Origin: an uncultured Myxococcaceae bacterium
GTDB taxonomy: Bacteria; Myxococcota_A; Polyangia; Polyangiales; Ga0077539
Direction of reading: 5' to 3'
Assembly (NCBI GenBank): GCA_945952225.1
Contig: CAMFHP010000075.1
Coordinates: forward strand, 1 to 40,000
DNA length: 40,000 nt
Shown here: positions 16,205 through 24,491 of the stretch, in pieces
Numbering within the stretch: the first letter of the stretch is position 1
How the letters are laid out: every line of letters begins with the position of its first letter
Notes under the pieces: generated by a model
What the model was told of the DNA's origin: nothing
Database searches by the model: none
What the model saw: only the letters and a program-made list of their open reading frames with translations
Made by a program: the position numbers and the translations under genes

Positions 16205-16872
16205 AGTGCCCCAACTGCGCCGCCGTGAACCCGCCCGGCGCCCTCGCGTGCGCCTTCTGCGAGGCCACGCTCGCCAGCAATGACAGCCTCGGCGCCGCCG
16301 CGAGCACCCTCGACGCGCGCTTCACCGACCTCGCTTCGAAGACCGCCGCGCTCCTCGCCGCGCAGACGCTCCCCGCGGTGACGGCGCAGACCCTCCACCT
16401 CGCGCTCGCGCAGATGGGCGCCAACGTGGCCCGCATGCGCGACGTGCTCGACGCCGAGGCCGCGGCCATTCCCGCGCCCACGTCACCGCAGGAGGTGATG
16501 GTGTGGCTCCGTCGCGCGCCCGCCCTCGTGTGGGTGTCGTACACGGCGCTCGGTCACACGCGAAACTTCACGATCCCGCACCTCGCCCGCGTGCTCACGG
16601 CGCTCTACCGCGACCGCGCGACGTGGGAGCCCCGCGATCCCGGTCTGCCCGCGGTCTTCGCGCAACACCACGAGACCGTGCGCTCGGTGGAGCCCTCGCT
16701 GCGCAACACGCTCACCCGCGCGGCGCGCACCAACCCGATGTGGGCCATGCTCGTCGCGCTGGTGACGGTCTCGATGCTCTGGTCGATGGTGGGCGGCGGA
16801 TCGCACCCGCGCAGCCGACGGAGCCGACGGCGCGCGGAGCGTGCGGTCGCGATGCGCGTTCAGCGCGGATAG
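16201..16872 (+). CDS. Zinc-ribbon protein with C-terminal transmembrane anchor
   Basis: A 223-aa protein starting with a zinc ribbon (C3xxC6 and C17xxC20), followed by an Ala/Leu-rich helical region and a single hydrophobic segment near 178-200 (WAMLVALVTVSMLWSMV). The tail is short and strongly basic (RSRRSRRRAER). The topology suggests a tail-anchored protein with a cytoplasmic zinc ribbon. The family is not recognised. It starts at GTG within the stop of the DUF3025 gene, so they probably form a two-gene operon. Its 3' end overlaps the Lon-like protease gene on the other strand by 13 bases. Confidence 0.8.
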   Translation: MKCPNCAAVNPPGALACAFCEATLASNDSLGAAASTLDARFTDLASKTAALLAAQTLPAVTAQTLHLALAQMGANVARMRDVLDAEAAAIPAPTSPQEVMVWLRRAPALVWVSYTALGHTRNFTIPHLARVLTALYRDRATWEPRDPGLPAVFAQHHETVRSVEPSLRNTLTRAARTNPMWAMLVALVTVSMLWSMVGGGSHPRSRRSRRRAERAVAMRVQRG

Positions 16873-19319
16873 CTGAGAAAATCGCGGCGGCGGCGCGCGA
16901 AGGCCACGAGCGCCGTCTCGACGCGCCCGTTCACCGAGTCGAGGGGAAACTCCCCCTGCTCGTTGCGCTCGCCCGCGCGCAGCCCCGTGAGCACCTCGAT
17001 GCCCTCGTCGATGCTCTCGACGGCCCACACGTGAAAGCGCCCGTCGCGCACGGCCTGAACCACGTCGTCGCGGAGCATCAGGTCGCCCACGTTCGCGCGC
17101 GGAATCACCACGCCCTCGGCGCCCGTGAGTCCGCGCATCGCGCACACGTCGAAGAAGCCCTCGATCTTCTCGTTCACGCCGCCGACGGCCTGCACGCGAC
17201 CGAGCTGGTCGATGGCGCCGGTGACCGCCACGCTCTGGCGCACGGGCACCTCGGCGAGCGCAGAAAGCAGCGCGTAGGCCTCGGCCGACGAGGCGCTGTC
17301 GCCGTCGACGCCCACGTAGCTCTGTTCGAAGACCACCGTGCCGTGGAGCGAGAGCGGGAGCTCGCGGGCGTAGCGTCCGCCGAGCCAGCCCGAGAGGATC
17401 ATCAGCCCCTTCGTGTGGATCGACCCACCGAGGTCGGTCTCGCGCTCCACGTCGAGCACCTCGCCGGCACCAACGCGCACGCGGGCCGAGACGCGGTTCG
17501 GATGCGCGAACGCGAAGCGCCCGAGGTCGATCACCGCGAGGGCGTTCACCTGCCCCACGCGCGTCCCTTCGACCTCGACGCGGAGCACCCCGCGACGGAT
17601 CTCATCGAGCACCACGGAGCGCAGCCGATCGAGGCGCCGCACGCGCGCGTCGTAGGCCGAGATCACGTCGTCTTCGGTGACCACCGGGCGACCGAGCTCC
17701 GAGGCGTGATGGTCGGCCTCACGGAGAAGGTCCGCGAGCGCTTCGAAGCGCGTGCTGAGCTTCGAGGCGTGCTCGGCGATGCGGGCCGCGCGGTCGATCA
17801 CCCGCGCCACGGCGCCCTTCGACAACGGACGCAGCGACTCGCGACGGGCGAAGGTCGCGACCCAGCGCGCGAGGGCGAGCTCGTTGTCGCGCGTGCGGGG
17901 CATCTCGTCTTCGAAGTCGACGGCGACCTTGAAGAGCTCGCTGAACTCGGGATCGCGCTCTTCGAGCTCGTAGTACATCCACCGCTCGCCCACGAGCGCG
18001 ACCTTCACGTCGAGGGGAATGGGCTCGGGCTCCAGCGAGCGCGTGGTCGCCATGGTGAGCATGCGTTCGAGGGTCTCGATGCGCACCTCGCCCGTCCGCA
18101 GCGCGCGCTTGAGTCCCTCCCACGCGCCGGGGTGCGAGAGCAGGCGGTCGACGTCGAGCACGAGGTAGCCGCCGTTCGCGCGATGCAGCGCGCCGGCCTT
18201 CACGAGCCGGTAGTCGGTCATCAGGGCGCCCATGCGCGCCACGTGTTCGACGCGGCCGATGAGGTTGCCGTACGTCGGGAGGTCTTCGTACACGACGGGC
18301 GCACCCACGACGCCCGTGCGGTCGACCACGACGTTGATCTGGTAGCGCCGACGGGCCGCCGCGCCGGGGCGCGAGTCGTTGGCCGAGAGCACCGGGCCGC
18401 GCTCCTCTTCGTCGTCGTCGCCGGCCTCGTCCTCGTGCTCGTCGTCGGCCTCGACGGGCGCGAAGGTCCAGAGGTTCTCGGGCACGTCGCGGTCGATGGC
18501 GTCGAGGTGTTCGAGCACCTCGGGCACGTGGGCCCAGCGCGATTTCACCTTCTCGATGCGCGCGGTCACCACGGCGGCCGTCATCGACTTGTCGAGCACC
18601 TCGATCTTGTCGGCCATCTCGCGCTGCAGGGCCTCGACGTGGCCGAGCATCACCGCGAGGGGCTCCTGCAGGGCGTCGACAGCGGCCTCGTACTTCTCCT
18701 GCTCCTCGTCGCTCGCGTTCTCCATCTCGGCGAGGGGAACGTTCTCGCCCTCGCGCTGCATGGTGAACGCGTAGCCGCCGGGCGTGCGAAGCAGCCCGAT
18801 GCCCTGCGCCTCGGTCTGCGTCTCGAGCTCCTCGACGAGCTTCTTCTCGCTCTGGTCGAAGCCCTTCTCGATGGCCGCGCGACGCACGCGGTACTCGTCG
18901 CTGCGGAACATCGCAGGCACCGCGGTGGTGAGCTCTTCGATGAGCCGGTCGACGTCTTTGCGAAACGCGTTGCCCTCGCCGGGCGGAACCTTCAGCGCGC
19001 GCGGACGGTACGACTGTTCGAAGTCCTGCACGTAGCACCAGTCGGGCGGCGTGGGCTCGGTGCGCGCGCGGCGCTCGATGGCTTCGAAGACCGTCGAGTG
19101 CTTGCCCGTGCCCGCGGGTCCGAGCGCGAAGAGGTTGTACCCCTTGCGACGGATCCCGAGCCCGAAGCGCAGCGCCTCCGTGGCGCGGTGCTGTCCGGCC
19201 ATCTCGGCGAGGGGCGTGAGGTCCTCGGTGGTTTCAAAGCTCCAGCCCTCGGTGCTGGTGCGACGGTAGATCTCTTCGGGGTGCAGCTCTCGTGCGGGCA
19301 TTGGCGGGTCGAAGCGCAT
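16860..19319 (-). CDS. Lon-related ATP-dependent protease
   Basis: An 819-aa AAA+ serine protease of the LonB-like branch (Lon-related putative protease type). The P-loop GPAGTGKHS has its lysine at residue 73. A long helical insertion with an acidic stretch (about 275-300) follows, then the Lon proteolytic domain with catalytic Ser675 (in GDSAS) and Lys718 (in NEKIEG). The 43-residue spacing equals that of E. coli Lon Ser679/Lys722, so the dyad looks intact. There is no membrane segment as in archaeal LonB and no N-terminal Lon substrate domain. The ATG at 19319 is chosen over a later ATG (19301) because of a GGAGAT ribosome-binding site 8 nt upstream. It follows the propeller lipoprotein gene after 46 bases. 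Confidence 0.92.
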   Translation of the reverse strand: MRFDPPMPARELHPEEIYRRTSTEGWSFETTEDLTPLAEMAGQHRATEALRFGLGIRRKGYNLFALGPAGTGKHSTVFEAIERRARTEPTPPDWCYVQDFEQSYRPRALKVPPGEGNAFRKDVDRLIEELTTAVPAMFRSDEYRVRRAAIEKGFDQSEKKLVEELETQTEAQGIGLLRTPGGYAFTMQREGENVPLAEMENASDEEQEKYEAAVDALQEPLAVMLGHVEALQREMADKIEVLDKSMTAAVVTARIEKVKSRWAHVPEVLEHLDAIDRDVPENLWTFAPVEADDEHEDEAGDDDEEERGPVLSANDSRPGAAARRRYQINVVVDRTGVVGAPVVYEDLPTYGNLIGRVEHVARMGALMTDYRLVKAGALHRANGGYLVLDVDRLLSHPGAWEGLKRALRTGEVRIETLERMLTMATTRSLEPEPIPLDVKVALVGERWMYYELEERDPEFSELFKVAVDFEDEMPRTRDNELALARWVATFARRESLRPLSKGAVARVIDRAARIAEHASKLSTRFEALADLLREADHHASELGRPVVTEDDVISAYDARVRRLDRLRSVVLDEIRRGVLRVEVEGTRVGQVNALAVIDLGRFAFAHPNRVSARVRVGAGEVLDVERETDLGGSIHTKGLMILSGWLGGRYARELPLSLHGTVVFEQSYVGVDGDSASSAEAYALLSALAEVPVRQSVAVTGAIDQLGRVQAVGGVNEKIEGFFDVCAMRGLTGAEGVVIPRANVGDLMLRDDVVQAVRDGRFHVWAVESIDEGIEVLTGLRAGERNEQGEFPLDSVNGRVETALVAFARRRRDFLSYPR

Positions 19320-19365
19320 ACCACATCTCCGCCGCGCCATCGGCGGGAGCTTCTCGGGGCCGCGC

Positions 19366-20619
19366 TCAGGGCGACACGCAGGGTCCGAGGTTCACCCGGT
19401 GAAACGCCACGCCGCGCACCGAGCTGGTGACCACCGCGAGGTCGTCGTCGACGGGCATCGCCACGGGCAGCGCCGCCGATCCGTCGGCCCCCTGGAGCTC
19501 CACCCGTCCGCGCTGAAACGTGCCCCCCGCATCGACGGTGCGCACCCACACGCGCGGAATGCCATCGCGCTCCACGCGCATCGCCACGGCGAAGACGCCA
19601 TCGCGCACCCGCACGATCGTGGGCTCCGACGCGGTGGGCGCCCCCTCGGAGACGCACACGTCCTCGCCGAGCGCGTTGCCCCGCGCGCTCACGTTGCGGA
19701 AGTACACCTGCGTCGCGCCCTCGCGCAGCTCGCTCCACACGACGCCGAAGGAGCTTCCGCCCCACGCGATGTCGTAGCGCGCGGCCGTGTCGACACCGCC
19801 GATGCGATCGGGCGACGCGTGGCGCAGCGAGCCCGTGGGGAGCCCGCGGTCGTCGAGGCGCGAGAAGTCCACGGCCATGACCTCACCGCGCGACGAGAGG
19901 CAGGTGAACACCCACTGCCCGTCGGCCCAGGTGACCTTCGGCGCCGTGAGCGTGAGGCTCGTGTCGAGCATGCGCACGGCGAGGCTCCGCGGCGCGTCGA
20001 AGCGGTCGAGGAGCTGGCCGTAGAGCACCGTGCGACCGCCGTGGGCCTCGCGGCCGATCCACGTGAGACCGAGGCCTCCCTGGGGCCGCGCGACGATGCC
20101 GGGCTCGCTGTCGTCGCGGTCGCCGCGGGTCATGCGCCAGGGCGTTCCCACGGGGTTTCCGCGGGCGTCGACGCGGGTCTGGTAGAGGTCGCCGCGCTCG
20201 GCGCGGTAGCCGCCCTCGAAGAGCAGCGACCAGCTCACGCCGTTCCAGAAGAGGGCCGGTGACGACGGGCGAAACCCGCGGTCGGTCACGCGCGACGGCG
20301 CCCCGAGGGGCTCGCCCGTCGGAGACACGCGCGCGAAGCCGAGGCGCGCGTCGTTGTTCTCGACCTGCATCCACGCGACGCCGAAGGTGGTGCCGCTCCA
20401 CGCGAGGGCCGCGCGACCGTGCCCGCTGCCCACGGAGAGATCCATCGAGGGCGTGGCCCGCAGCGCGCAGAGCCGCTCGCGAACGCGCGCGTCGTCGGGG
20501 CCCGCATCCACGATCTCGGGCGGGAGCACATAGGGCCTGCGCGCAGGCGGACGATCGGGCTCGCACGCCGCGACCAGCACCGCACCGAGAGCCCAACACC
20601 GCGCCGACAACCGCAACAC
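19366..20619 (-). CDS. Propeller-like lipoprotein
   Basis: A 417-aa exported protein with a lipobox VAAC at residues 16-19 after a hydrophobic run (ALGAVL), so it is probably a lipoprotein. The mature part is built from repeated units of about 40-50 residues with the texture W-x(3)-F-G-V-A/V-W ... V-x-A/P-x-G-x-P-x-G. This pattern is typical of beta-propeller proteins; I count about six to seven. No enzyme motif is seen. The start is GTG at 20619, placed 6 nt after a TATACA -10; an upstream GTG at 20637 is also possible. It is divergent from the ferredoxin gene with only 23 bases between the start codons, and the Lon-like gene follows. Confidence 0.8.
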   Translation of the reverse strand: MLRLSARCWALGAVLVAACEPDRPPARRPYVLPPEIVDAGPDDARVRERLCALRATPSMDLSVGSGHGRAALAWSGTTFGVAWMQVENNDARLGFARVSPTGEPLGAPSRVTDRGFRPSSPALFWNGVSWSLLFEGGYRAERGDLYQTRVDARGNPVGTPWRMTRGDRDDSEPGIVARPQGGLGLTWIGREAHGGRTVLYGQLLDRFDAPRSLAVRMLDTSLTLTAPKVTWADGQWVFTCLSSRGEVMAVDFSRLDDRGLPTGSLRHASPDRIGGVDTAARYDIAWGGSSFGVVWSELREGATQVYFRNVSARGNALGEDVCVSEGAPTASEPTIVRVRDGVFAVAMRVERDGIPRVWVRTVDAGGTFQRGRVELQGADGSAALPVAMPVDDDLAVVTSSVRGVAFHRVNLGPCVSP

Positions 20620-20633
20620 GGGCCGTGTATAAA
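20604..20633 (+). promoter_or_regulatory. Promoter of the [2Fe-2S] ferredoxin gene
   Basis: CCGACA (20604-20609), 18-bp spacer, TATAAA (20628-20633), 9 nt before ATG 20643. There is no ribosome-binding site, so the transcript is nearly leaderless. Confidence 0.45.
20626..20631 (-). promoter_or_regulatory. -10 element of the divergent lipoprotein gene, overlapping the ferredoxin -10
   Basis: Minus-strand TATACA, 6 nt before GTG 20619. It shares four base pairs with the plus-strand TATAAA of the ferredoxin promoter, so the two promoters should exclude each other. Confidence 0.35.
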
Positions 20634-20642
20634 CCACCCCCG

Positions 20643-21029
20643 ATGCCTCTCCGAGAACGCTACGTGTGGGTGTGCTCCAACCGCCGCCCCGACGGCAACC
20701 CCAAGGGATCGTGCGCCCAGCAGGGCAGCGAGGCCCTGCTCAACCAGCTCAAGGCCGCGATGCACGCGGCAGGGCTCACCCGCACGGTGCGGGTGATGAC
20801 CTCGGGCTGCCTCGACCTCTGCGAGCACGCCGCCGCCGCGGTGGTGATGCCCGAAGAGACCTTCCTCGAGAAGCTCACCGAGGCCGACATTCCCGCCCTC
20901 GTCGAGGCCCTCGCCACGGCCGAAGGCGCCCGCACGCACCCCGCCCTCGCGGGCCGTGTGATCCCGCGCGAGACCGCCCCCGCGGCCGCGCCCACGCTCG
21001 TCTCCCTCGGACGGAAGCCCTCGCCGTGA
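20643..21029 (+). CDS. Thioredoxin-like [2Fe-2S] ferredoxin
   Basis: A 128-aa protein with the four cysteine ligands of the thioredoxin-like [2Fe-2S] ferredoxins: C11, C24, C56 and C60. The C-x12-C and C-x3-C spacings match the Aquifex ferredoxin type. The protein should carry electrons for an unknown partner. The last 25 residues are a Pro/Ala-rich extension. The ATG at 20643 is the only start giving the compact fold. The stop overlaps the GTG start of the next lipoprotein gene (GTGA at 21026-21029), so these are co-translated. No partner oxidoreductase gene is adjacent. Confidence 0.9.
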   Translation: MPLRERYVWVCSNRRPDGNPKGSCAQQGSEALLNQLKAAMHAAGLTRTVRVMTSGCLDLCEHAAAAVVMPEETFLEKLTEADIPALVEALATAEGARTHPALAGRVIPRETAPAAAPTLVSLGRKPSP

Positions 21030-21913
21030 ACGCCCTCACGCGGGCCCTCGCGCTCGCGTCGCTCGCCCTCCCCGCCTGCGCCACCGCGCGCGCCACGACG
21101 CCTCCGCAGCCCGTCGTCGAAGCGGTCCCCATGACCGTCGCCCCGCGCGAACGCGACGCCCGCGACGAAGACCTCGCGCGCCTCGATGCAGACCTCACGC
21201 ACCTCGCGAGCGACGGGTCGTTGCGCACGGCCTGGGGACTCACCCTCGCGCCCTCGGGCGGCGCACGCACGCTCGCGGGAGAGCCCGAAGGCGACGAGCG
21301 CATCGCCGACGCGCGCCGTGTGGCCGCCGTGGGAATGTCCGCGGCCGCGCTCGTGCGATCGAGCTGCGGCAACGTGTGGCTCGTGGGGCTCCATCTCGAC
21401 GACGGCGCGTGGCGCGCGGTGGAGCGGGCCGCGGTGCTCGCGGGCGCCCATCCCGGCGCGTGCAGGATCGCCCACGCCGACGCGAGCGCGTGCGCGATGC
21501 GCGAAGCGGACGCGCGCGAGGTGGTGGTGCGCTTCGACAGCGAGAGCGAAGAGGGCGACGAGGTGCACGACCCGGCGCTGCGGGTGTTCCACCTGGAGCG
21601 CGACGGGCGCGTGGCGCGCATCTCCGACGACCTCCCCTTCGGCGGCACCGATGATCAGACCGGCGCCGTGCGCGACGCGGAATGGACCGTCGACGACGCG
21701 CTCCTCCTGCCCCGCGACCTCTACGTGCAGGAGCGTCCGGGCCGTCGCGGCCCCGGCGGCGAGGCCCCGCGCGTGATCGTGCGCCGCACGTACCGACTGC
21801 GCGGACCGCGCCTCGAACTCGCCGACGAGACCCGCGTGCCCATGCGCGCGAACCCGTCGCCCGCCTCCGCGTCTCCGGCGACGGCGCCGCCCCTCGATCT
21901 GCCCGCGCGGTAG
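21026..21913 (+). CDS. Lipoprotein of unknown function
   Basis: A 295-aa exported protein with a signal and lipobox (LPAC, Cys18). The mature part is acidic and Arg-rich, and the middle has a paired-Cys region (residues about 113-160, SCGNVWLVG, ACRIAHADASACAM). No known domain or catalytic motif is recognised. The GTG at 21026 overlaps the ferredoxin stop, giving an operon of two. The C-terminus is a Pro/Ser/Ala-rich stretch. The next lipoprotein gene follows after 35 bases and has its own promoter-like TATAAG. Confidence 0.7.
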   Translation: MNALTRALALASLALPACATARATTPPQPVVEAVPMTVAPRERDARDEDLARLDADLTHLASDGSLRTAWGLTLAPSGGARTLAGEPEGDERIADARRVAAVGMSAAALVRSSCGNVWLVGLHLDDGAWRAVERAAVLAGAHPGACRIAHADASACAMREADAREVVVRFDSESEEGDEVHDPALRVFHLERDGRVARISDDLPFGGTDDQTGAVRDAEWTVDDALLLPRDLYVQERPGRRGPGGEAPRVIVRRTYRLRGPRLELADETRVPMRANPSPASASPATAPPLDLPAR

Positions 21914-21931
21914 CGCATCCGCGCGACGTGT

Positions 21932-21940
21932 TGCTATAAG
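21932..21940 (+). promoter_or_regulatory. Extended -10 of the following lipoprotein gene
   Basis: TGC-TATAAG (TGN extended -10), 8 nt before ATG 21949. No -35 is seen, and the transcript would begin about at the start codon. Confidence 0.4.
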
Positions 21941-21948
21941 CACCCATA

Positions 21949-23019
21949 ATGCTTTTTCGTGCGCTTCTCCGCGCGCGGACCCTCCTGGCCCTCACGGCCC
22001 TGGGCTCCGGCGCGTGCCTCCAGGCGGGGCCGGTCGACGACCCCACACCGCAGCCCGATGCGGCGGTCGACGCGGTTCCGCCTCCCCTCGACGTCTCCAA
22101 CACCCCGTGCGCGAACGGCGGCGCGGGACGCCTCCGCGTGTCGGTCTCCCTCGCCCCGACCCTCGCCACGCGCCCCGCCGACGTGTGGCTCGCCCTCGCG
22201 TGCGGCGACAGCCCCGACCCCGTGCGCATCGTCCGCTGGGACGGCTCCGCCACGCAGACCCTCGACGGCTTCGGCCCCGGCACCTGGCGCGTCTACGCCT
22301 CGACCTTCGTGACGCCCGGCGCGTGGTCCACGACGGCCACCATCGGCAGCGGCGTCGCCACCGCCGCCGTGAGCCTCACCCTGAGCGGCGACGGATCACT
22401 CCTCGCGCAGACCGACACCGCCACCGCGAGCGCCGACGCGGGCGCTCCCTCCGACGCAGGCGCCCTCGACGCCACGCCGCCCGACGACCTCCCGCTCCCC
22501 GCACGCGACGCCGCCGTCGAAGACGCTCCATCGCGCGATGCGTCCGTGTCCGACGCGTCTGTGTCCGACGCGTCCGTGTCCGATGCGTCCGCGTCCGATG
22601 CGTCCGCGTCCGATGCGTCCGTGTCCGATGCCTCCGTCGCACCGCCCGTGTGGAGCACGCGCGTGGCCCTGCGCGATGCGACGACGGGCGCCTCGCTCGG
22701 GTCGGCGACGGTCACCGCATGGGCCCGCGACACCGATCGTCTCGAAGTCCGCGTGCTCGCCCAGAACCTCTGCGGGCAGTCGGGATGCGCGCCCCTCGCC
22801 CTGCACTCCGTCGAGGCCCGCGCGCTCGACGGAAGCACCCCGGTGGGCTTCGCGCGCGGCACCTTCGCGACCACCGCGCTGGAGTACGGCGCCTCCACGA
22901 TGACCGTGCCCTCGCTGTTCCTCCGCGGCGCGGTCCCCGATGCGACGCATCCGCTTCAGGTCGCGGTGTTCTCGTCGACCACCGCGGTGCCGCGCTCCGC
23001 CGCCGCGCGCACGCCCTGA
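21949..23019 (+). CDS. Lipoprotein with Asp/Ala/Ser repeat linker
   Basis: A 356-aa exported protein with a lipobox SGAC (Cys23). The first half (about 45-145) is a beta-rich region with a Cys pair (C54, C85). It is followed by a long D/A/S/P-rich linker containing a perfect 5-residue repeat (DASVS or DASAS, seven units), then a second beta-rich domain of about 120 residues with the pair C267/C272 (LCGQSGC). The layout of two small domains joined by an acidic stalk suggests a surface spacer protein. The family is not recognised. The next gene is hemL (109 bases later), with a 16-bp inverted repeat between them. Confidence 0.75.
   Translation: MLFRALLRARTLLALTALGSGACLQAGPVDDPTPQPDAAVDAVPPPLDVSNTPCANGGAGRLRVSVSLAPTLATRPADVWLALACGDSPDPVRIVRWDGSATQTLDGFGPGTWRVYASTFVTPGAWSTTATIGSGVATAAVSLTLSGDGSLLAQTDTATASADAGAPSDAGALDATPPDDLPLPARDAAVEDAPSRDASVSDASVSDASVSDASASDASASDASVSDASVAPPVWSTRVALRDATTGASLGSATVTAWARDTDRLEVRVLAQNLCGQSGCAPLALHSVEARALDGSTPVGFARGTFATTALEYGASTMTVPSLFLRGAVPDATHPLQVAVFSSTTAVPRSAAARTP
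22537..22638 (+). repeat. 15-bp in-frame tandem repeat
   Basis: Seven near-identical 15-bp units (last one truncated) encoding DASVS or DASAS inside the lipoprotein. Differences are single silent or conservative changes, so unit number probably varies between strains. Confidence 0.85.
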
Positions 23020-23063
23020 GCGCATCGCACCCATCGCCCCCGACGCCCCGCGCACCCATCGTT

Positions 23064-23079
23064 GCGCTGTAGACAGCGC
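23064..23079. promoter_or_regulatory. Inverted repeat GCGCTGT-AG-ACAGCGC upstream of hemL
   Basis: Seven-base arms with a 2-bp centre, 49-64 bases before ATG 23128 and 44-60 after the previous stop. It could be an operator for hemL. The 2-bp centre is too short for a good hairpin loop, so an operator is favoured over a terminator. Confidence 0.35.
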
Positions 23080-23127
23080 GCGTGCCACGGCGGTATGCGC
23101 GCTGCCCGAGGAGGCGACGAGACGCCC

Positions 23128-24420
23128 ATGTCAGACGAGGTTTCGAAGGCCCTGCACGCCAGGGCGCAGCAGCGGATTCCCGGCGGTGTGAACTCCCCCG
23201 TGCGCGCGTTCCGCGCCGTGGGCGGAGAGCCCGTGTACATCGCGCGCGGCGAGGGCCCGTACGTGTGGGGCGCCGACGGCACGCGCTACATCGACTACGT
23301 GGGCTCGTGGGGGCCGATGATCCTGGGCCACGCGCACCCCGGCGTGGTGAAGGCCATCACCGACGCGGCCGCCTTCGGCACCAGCTACGGCGCGCCCACG
23401 GAGCGCGAGGTGCTCTTCGCCGAGGCGATCTGCGAGGCGCTCCCCTCGATCGAGATGGTGCGACTCTGTTCGAGCGGCACCGAGGCGTGCATGAGCGCGC
23501 TGCGCCTCGCGCGCGGATTCACCGGCCGCAACCGCGTGGTGAAGTTCGAAGGCTGCTACCACGGCCACGCGGATTTTCTCCTCGTGAAGGCCGGCAGCGG
23601 CGCGGCCACCTTCGGCGTGCCCGACAGCGCGGGCGTTCCCGCCGACACGGCGCGCAACACGCTCACGGCCCGCTACAACGACCTCGCGAGCGTCGAGGCC
23701 CTCTTCGCGGCGCACGGTGACGACATCGCCGCGGTGATCGTCGAGCCCGTCGTGGGCAACATGGGGTGTGTTCCGCCGCGCGAGGGCTTTCTCGAAGGCC
23801 TCGCGGCGCTCTGTCAGAAGCACGGCGCGCTCTTCGTGGTCGACGAGGTGATGACGGGCTTCCGCCTCGGGCTCACGGGCGCGCAGGGCCGCTACGGCAT
23901 CCGTCCCGACCTCACCACGATGGGCAAGGTCGTCGGCGGCGGGCTCCCCCTCGCGGCCTTCGGCGGACGCCGCGACGTGATGATGAAGCTCGCGCCCCTC
24001 GGCCCGGTGTACCAGGCGGGCACGCTGAGCGGAAACCCCGTGGCCACCGCCGCGGGCCTCGCGACGCTCGCCGAGCTCCGTCGCCCCGAGATCTACGAGG
24101 CGCTCGAACGCACGGGCGCCGCCCTCGAAGCGGGCCTCGTCGAAGCCGCCGCGCGCGCCGACGTGAAGGTCGCCGTGCAGCGCGTGGGCGCCATGTGGAC
24201 GGTGTTCTTCGGCGTCGACGCGGTGACCGACTGGGAGTCCGCTTCGAAGGCCGACACGAAGGCCTTCGCGCGCTGGCACGGCGCGATGCTGAAGCGCGGC
24301 GTGTATCTCCCGCCGTCGCAGTGGGAGGCGGCGTTCCACTCGGTGACGCACGACGAGGCGGTGGTCGAGGCGACGCTCGCGGCGGCGCGCGAGGCCTTCG
24401 TCGACGTCGCCCGTGGATGA
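23128..24420 (+). CDS. hemL: Glutamate-1-semialdehyde 2,1-aminomutase
   Basis: A 430-aa PLP enzyme that converts glutamate-1-semialdehyde to 5-aminolevulinate in the C5 route to haem. Family signatures are clear: the N-terminal RIPGGVNSPVRAF, the CSSGTEACMSALRLAR block, CYHGH, VDEVMTGFR with the PLP aspartate, and the lysine K267 in MGKVVGGGLPLAAFGG. Length is as usual (about 430). The ATG at 23128 is chosen with GGAGG at 23110-23114; another in-frame ATG at 23095 is possible. The gene stands alone; no other hem gene is in the window. A strong bidirectional hairpin follows. Confidence 0.96.
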   Translation: MSDEVSKALHARAQQRIPGGVNSPVRAFRAVGGEPVYIARGEGPYVWGADGTRYIDYVGSWGPMILGHAHPGVVKAITDAAAFGTSYGAPTEREVLFAEAICEALPSIEMVRLCSSGTEACMSALRLARGFTGRNRVVKFEGCYHGHADFLLVKAGSGAATFGVPDSAGVPADTARNTLTARYNDLASVEALFAAHGDDIAAVIVEPVVGNMGCVPPREGFLEGLAALCQKHGALFVVDEVMTGFRLGLTGAQGRYGIRPDLTTMGKVVGGGLPLAAFGGRRDVMMKLAPLGPVYQAGTLSGNPVATAAGLATLAELRRPEIYEALERTGAALEAGLVEAAARADVKVAVQRVGAMWTVFFGVDAVTDWESASKADTKAFARWHGAMLKRGVYLPPSQWEAAFHSVTHDEAVVEATLAAAREAFVDVARG

Positions 24421-24437
24421 GTGATGTGAGCGGGTGA

Positions 24438-24480
24438 GCCACGCGGTCGGCGCCGTCGGGGGACGCGCGCCGACCGTGGC
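24438..24480. terminator. Strong hairpin between hemL and the VWA lipoprotein gene
   Basis: A 14-bp stem (GCCAC, 2-nt bulge, GGTCGGCGC paired with GCGCCGACCGTGGC) around a 13-nt loop, followed by GTTT on the plus strand. It lies exactly between two convergent genes, so it can serve as a terminator for both. Confidence 0.6.
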
Positions 24481-24491
24481 GTTTCAGCGGA

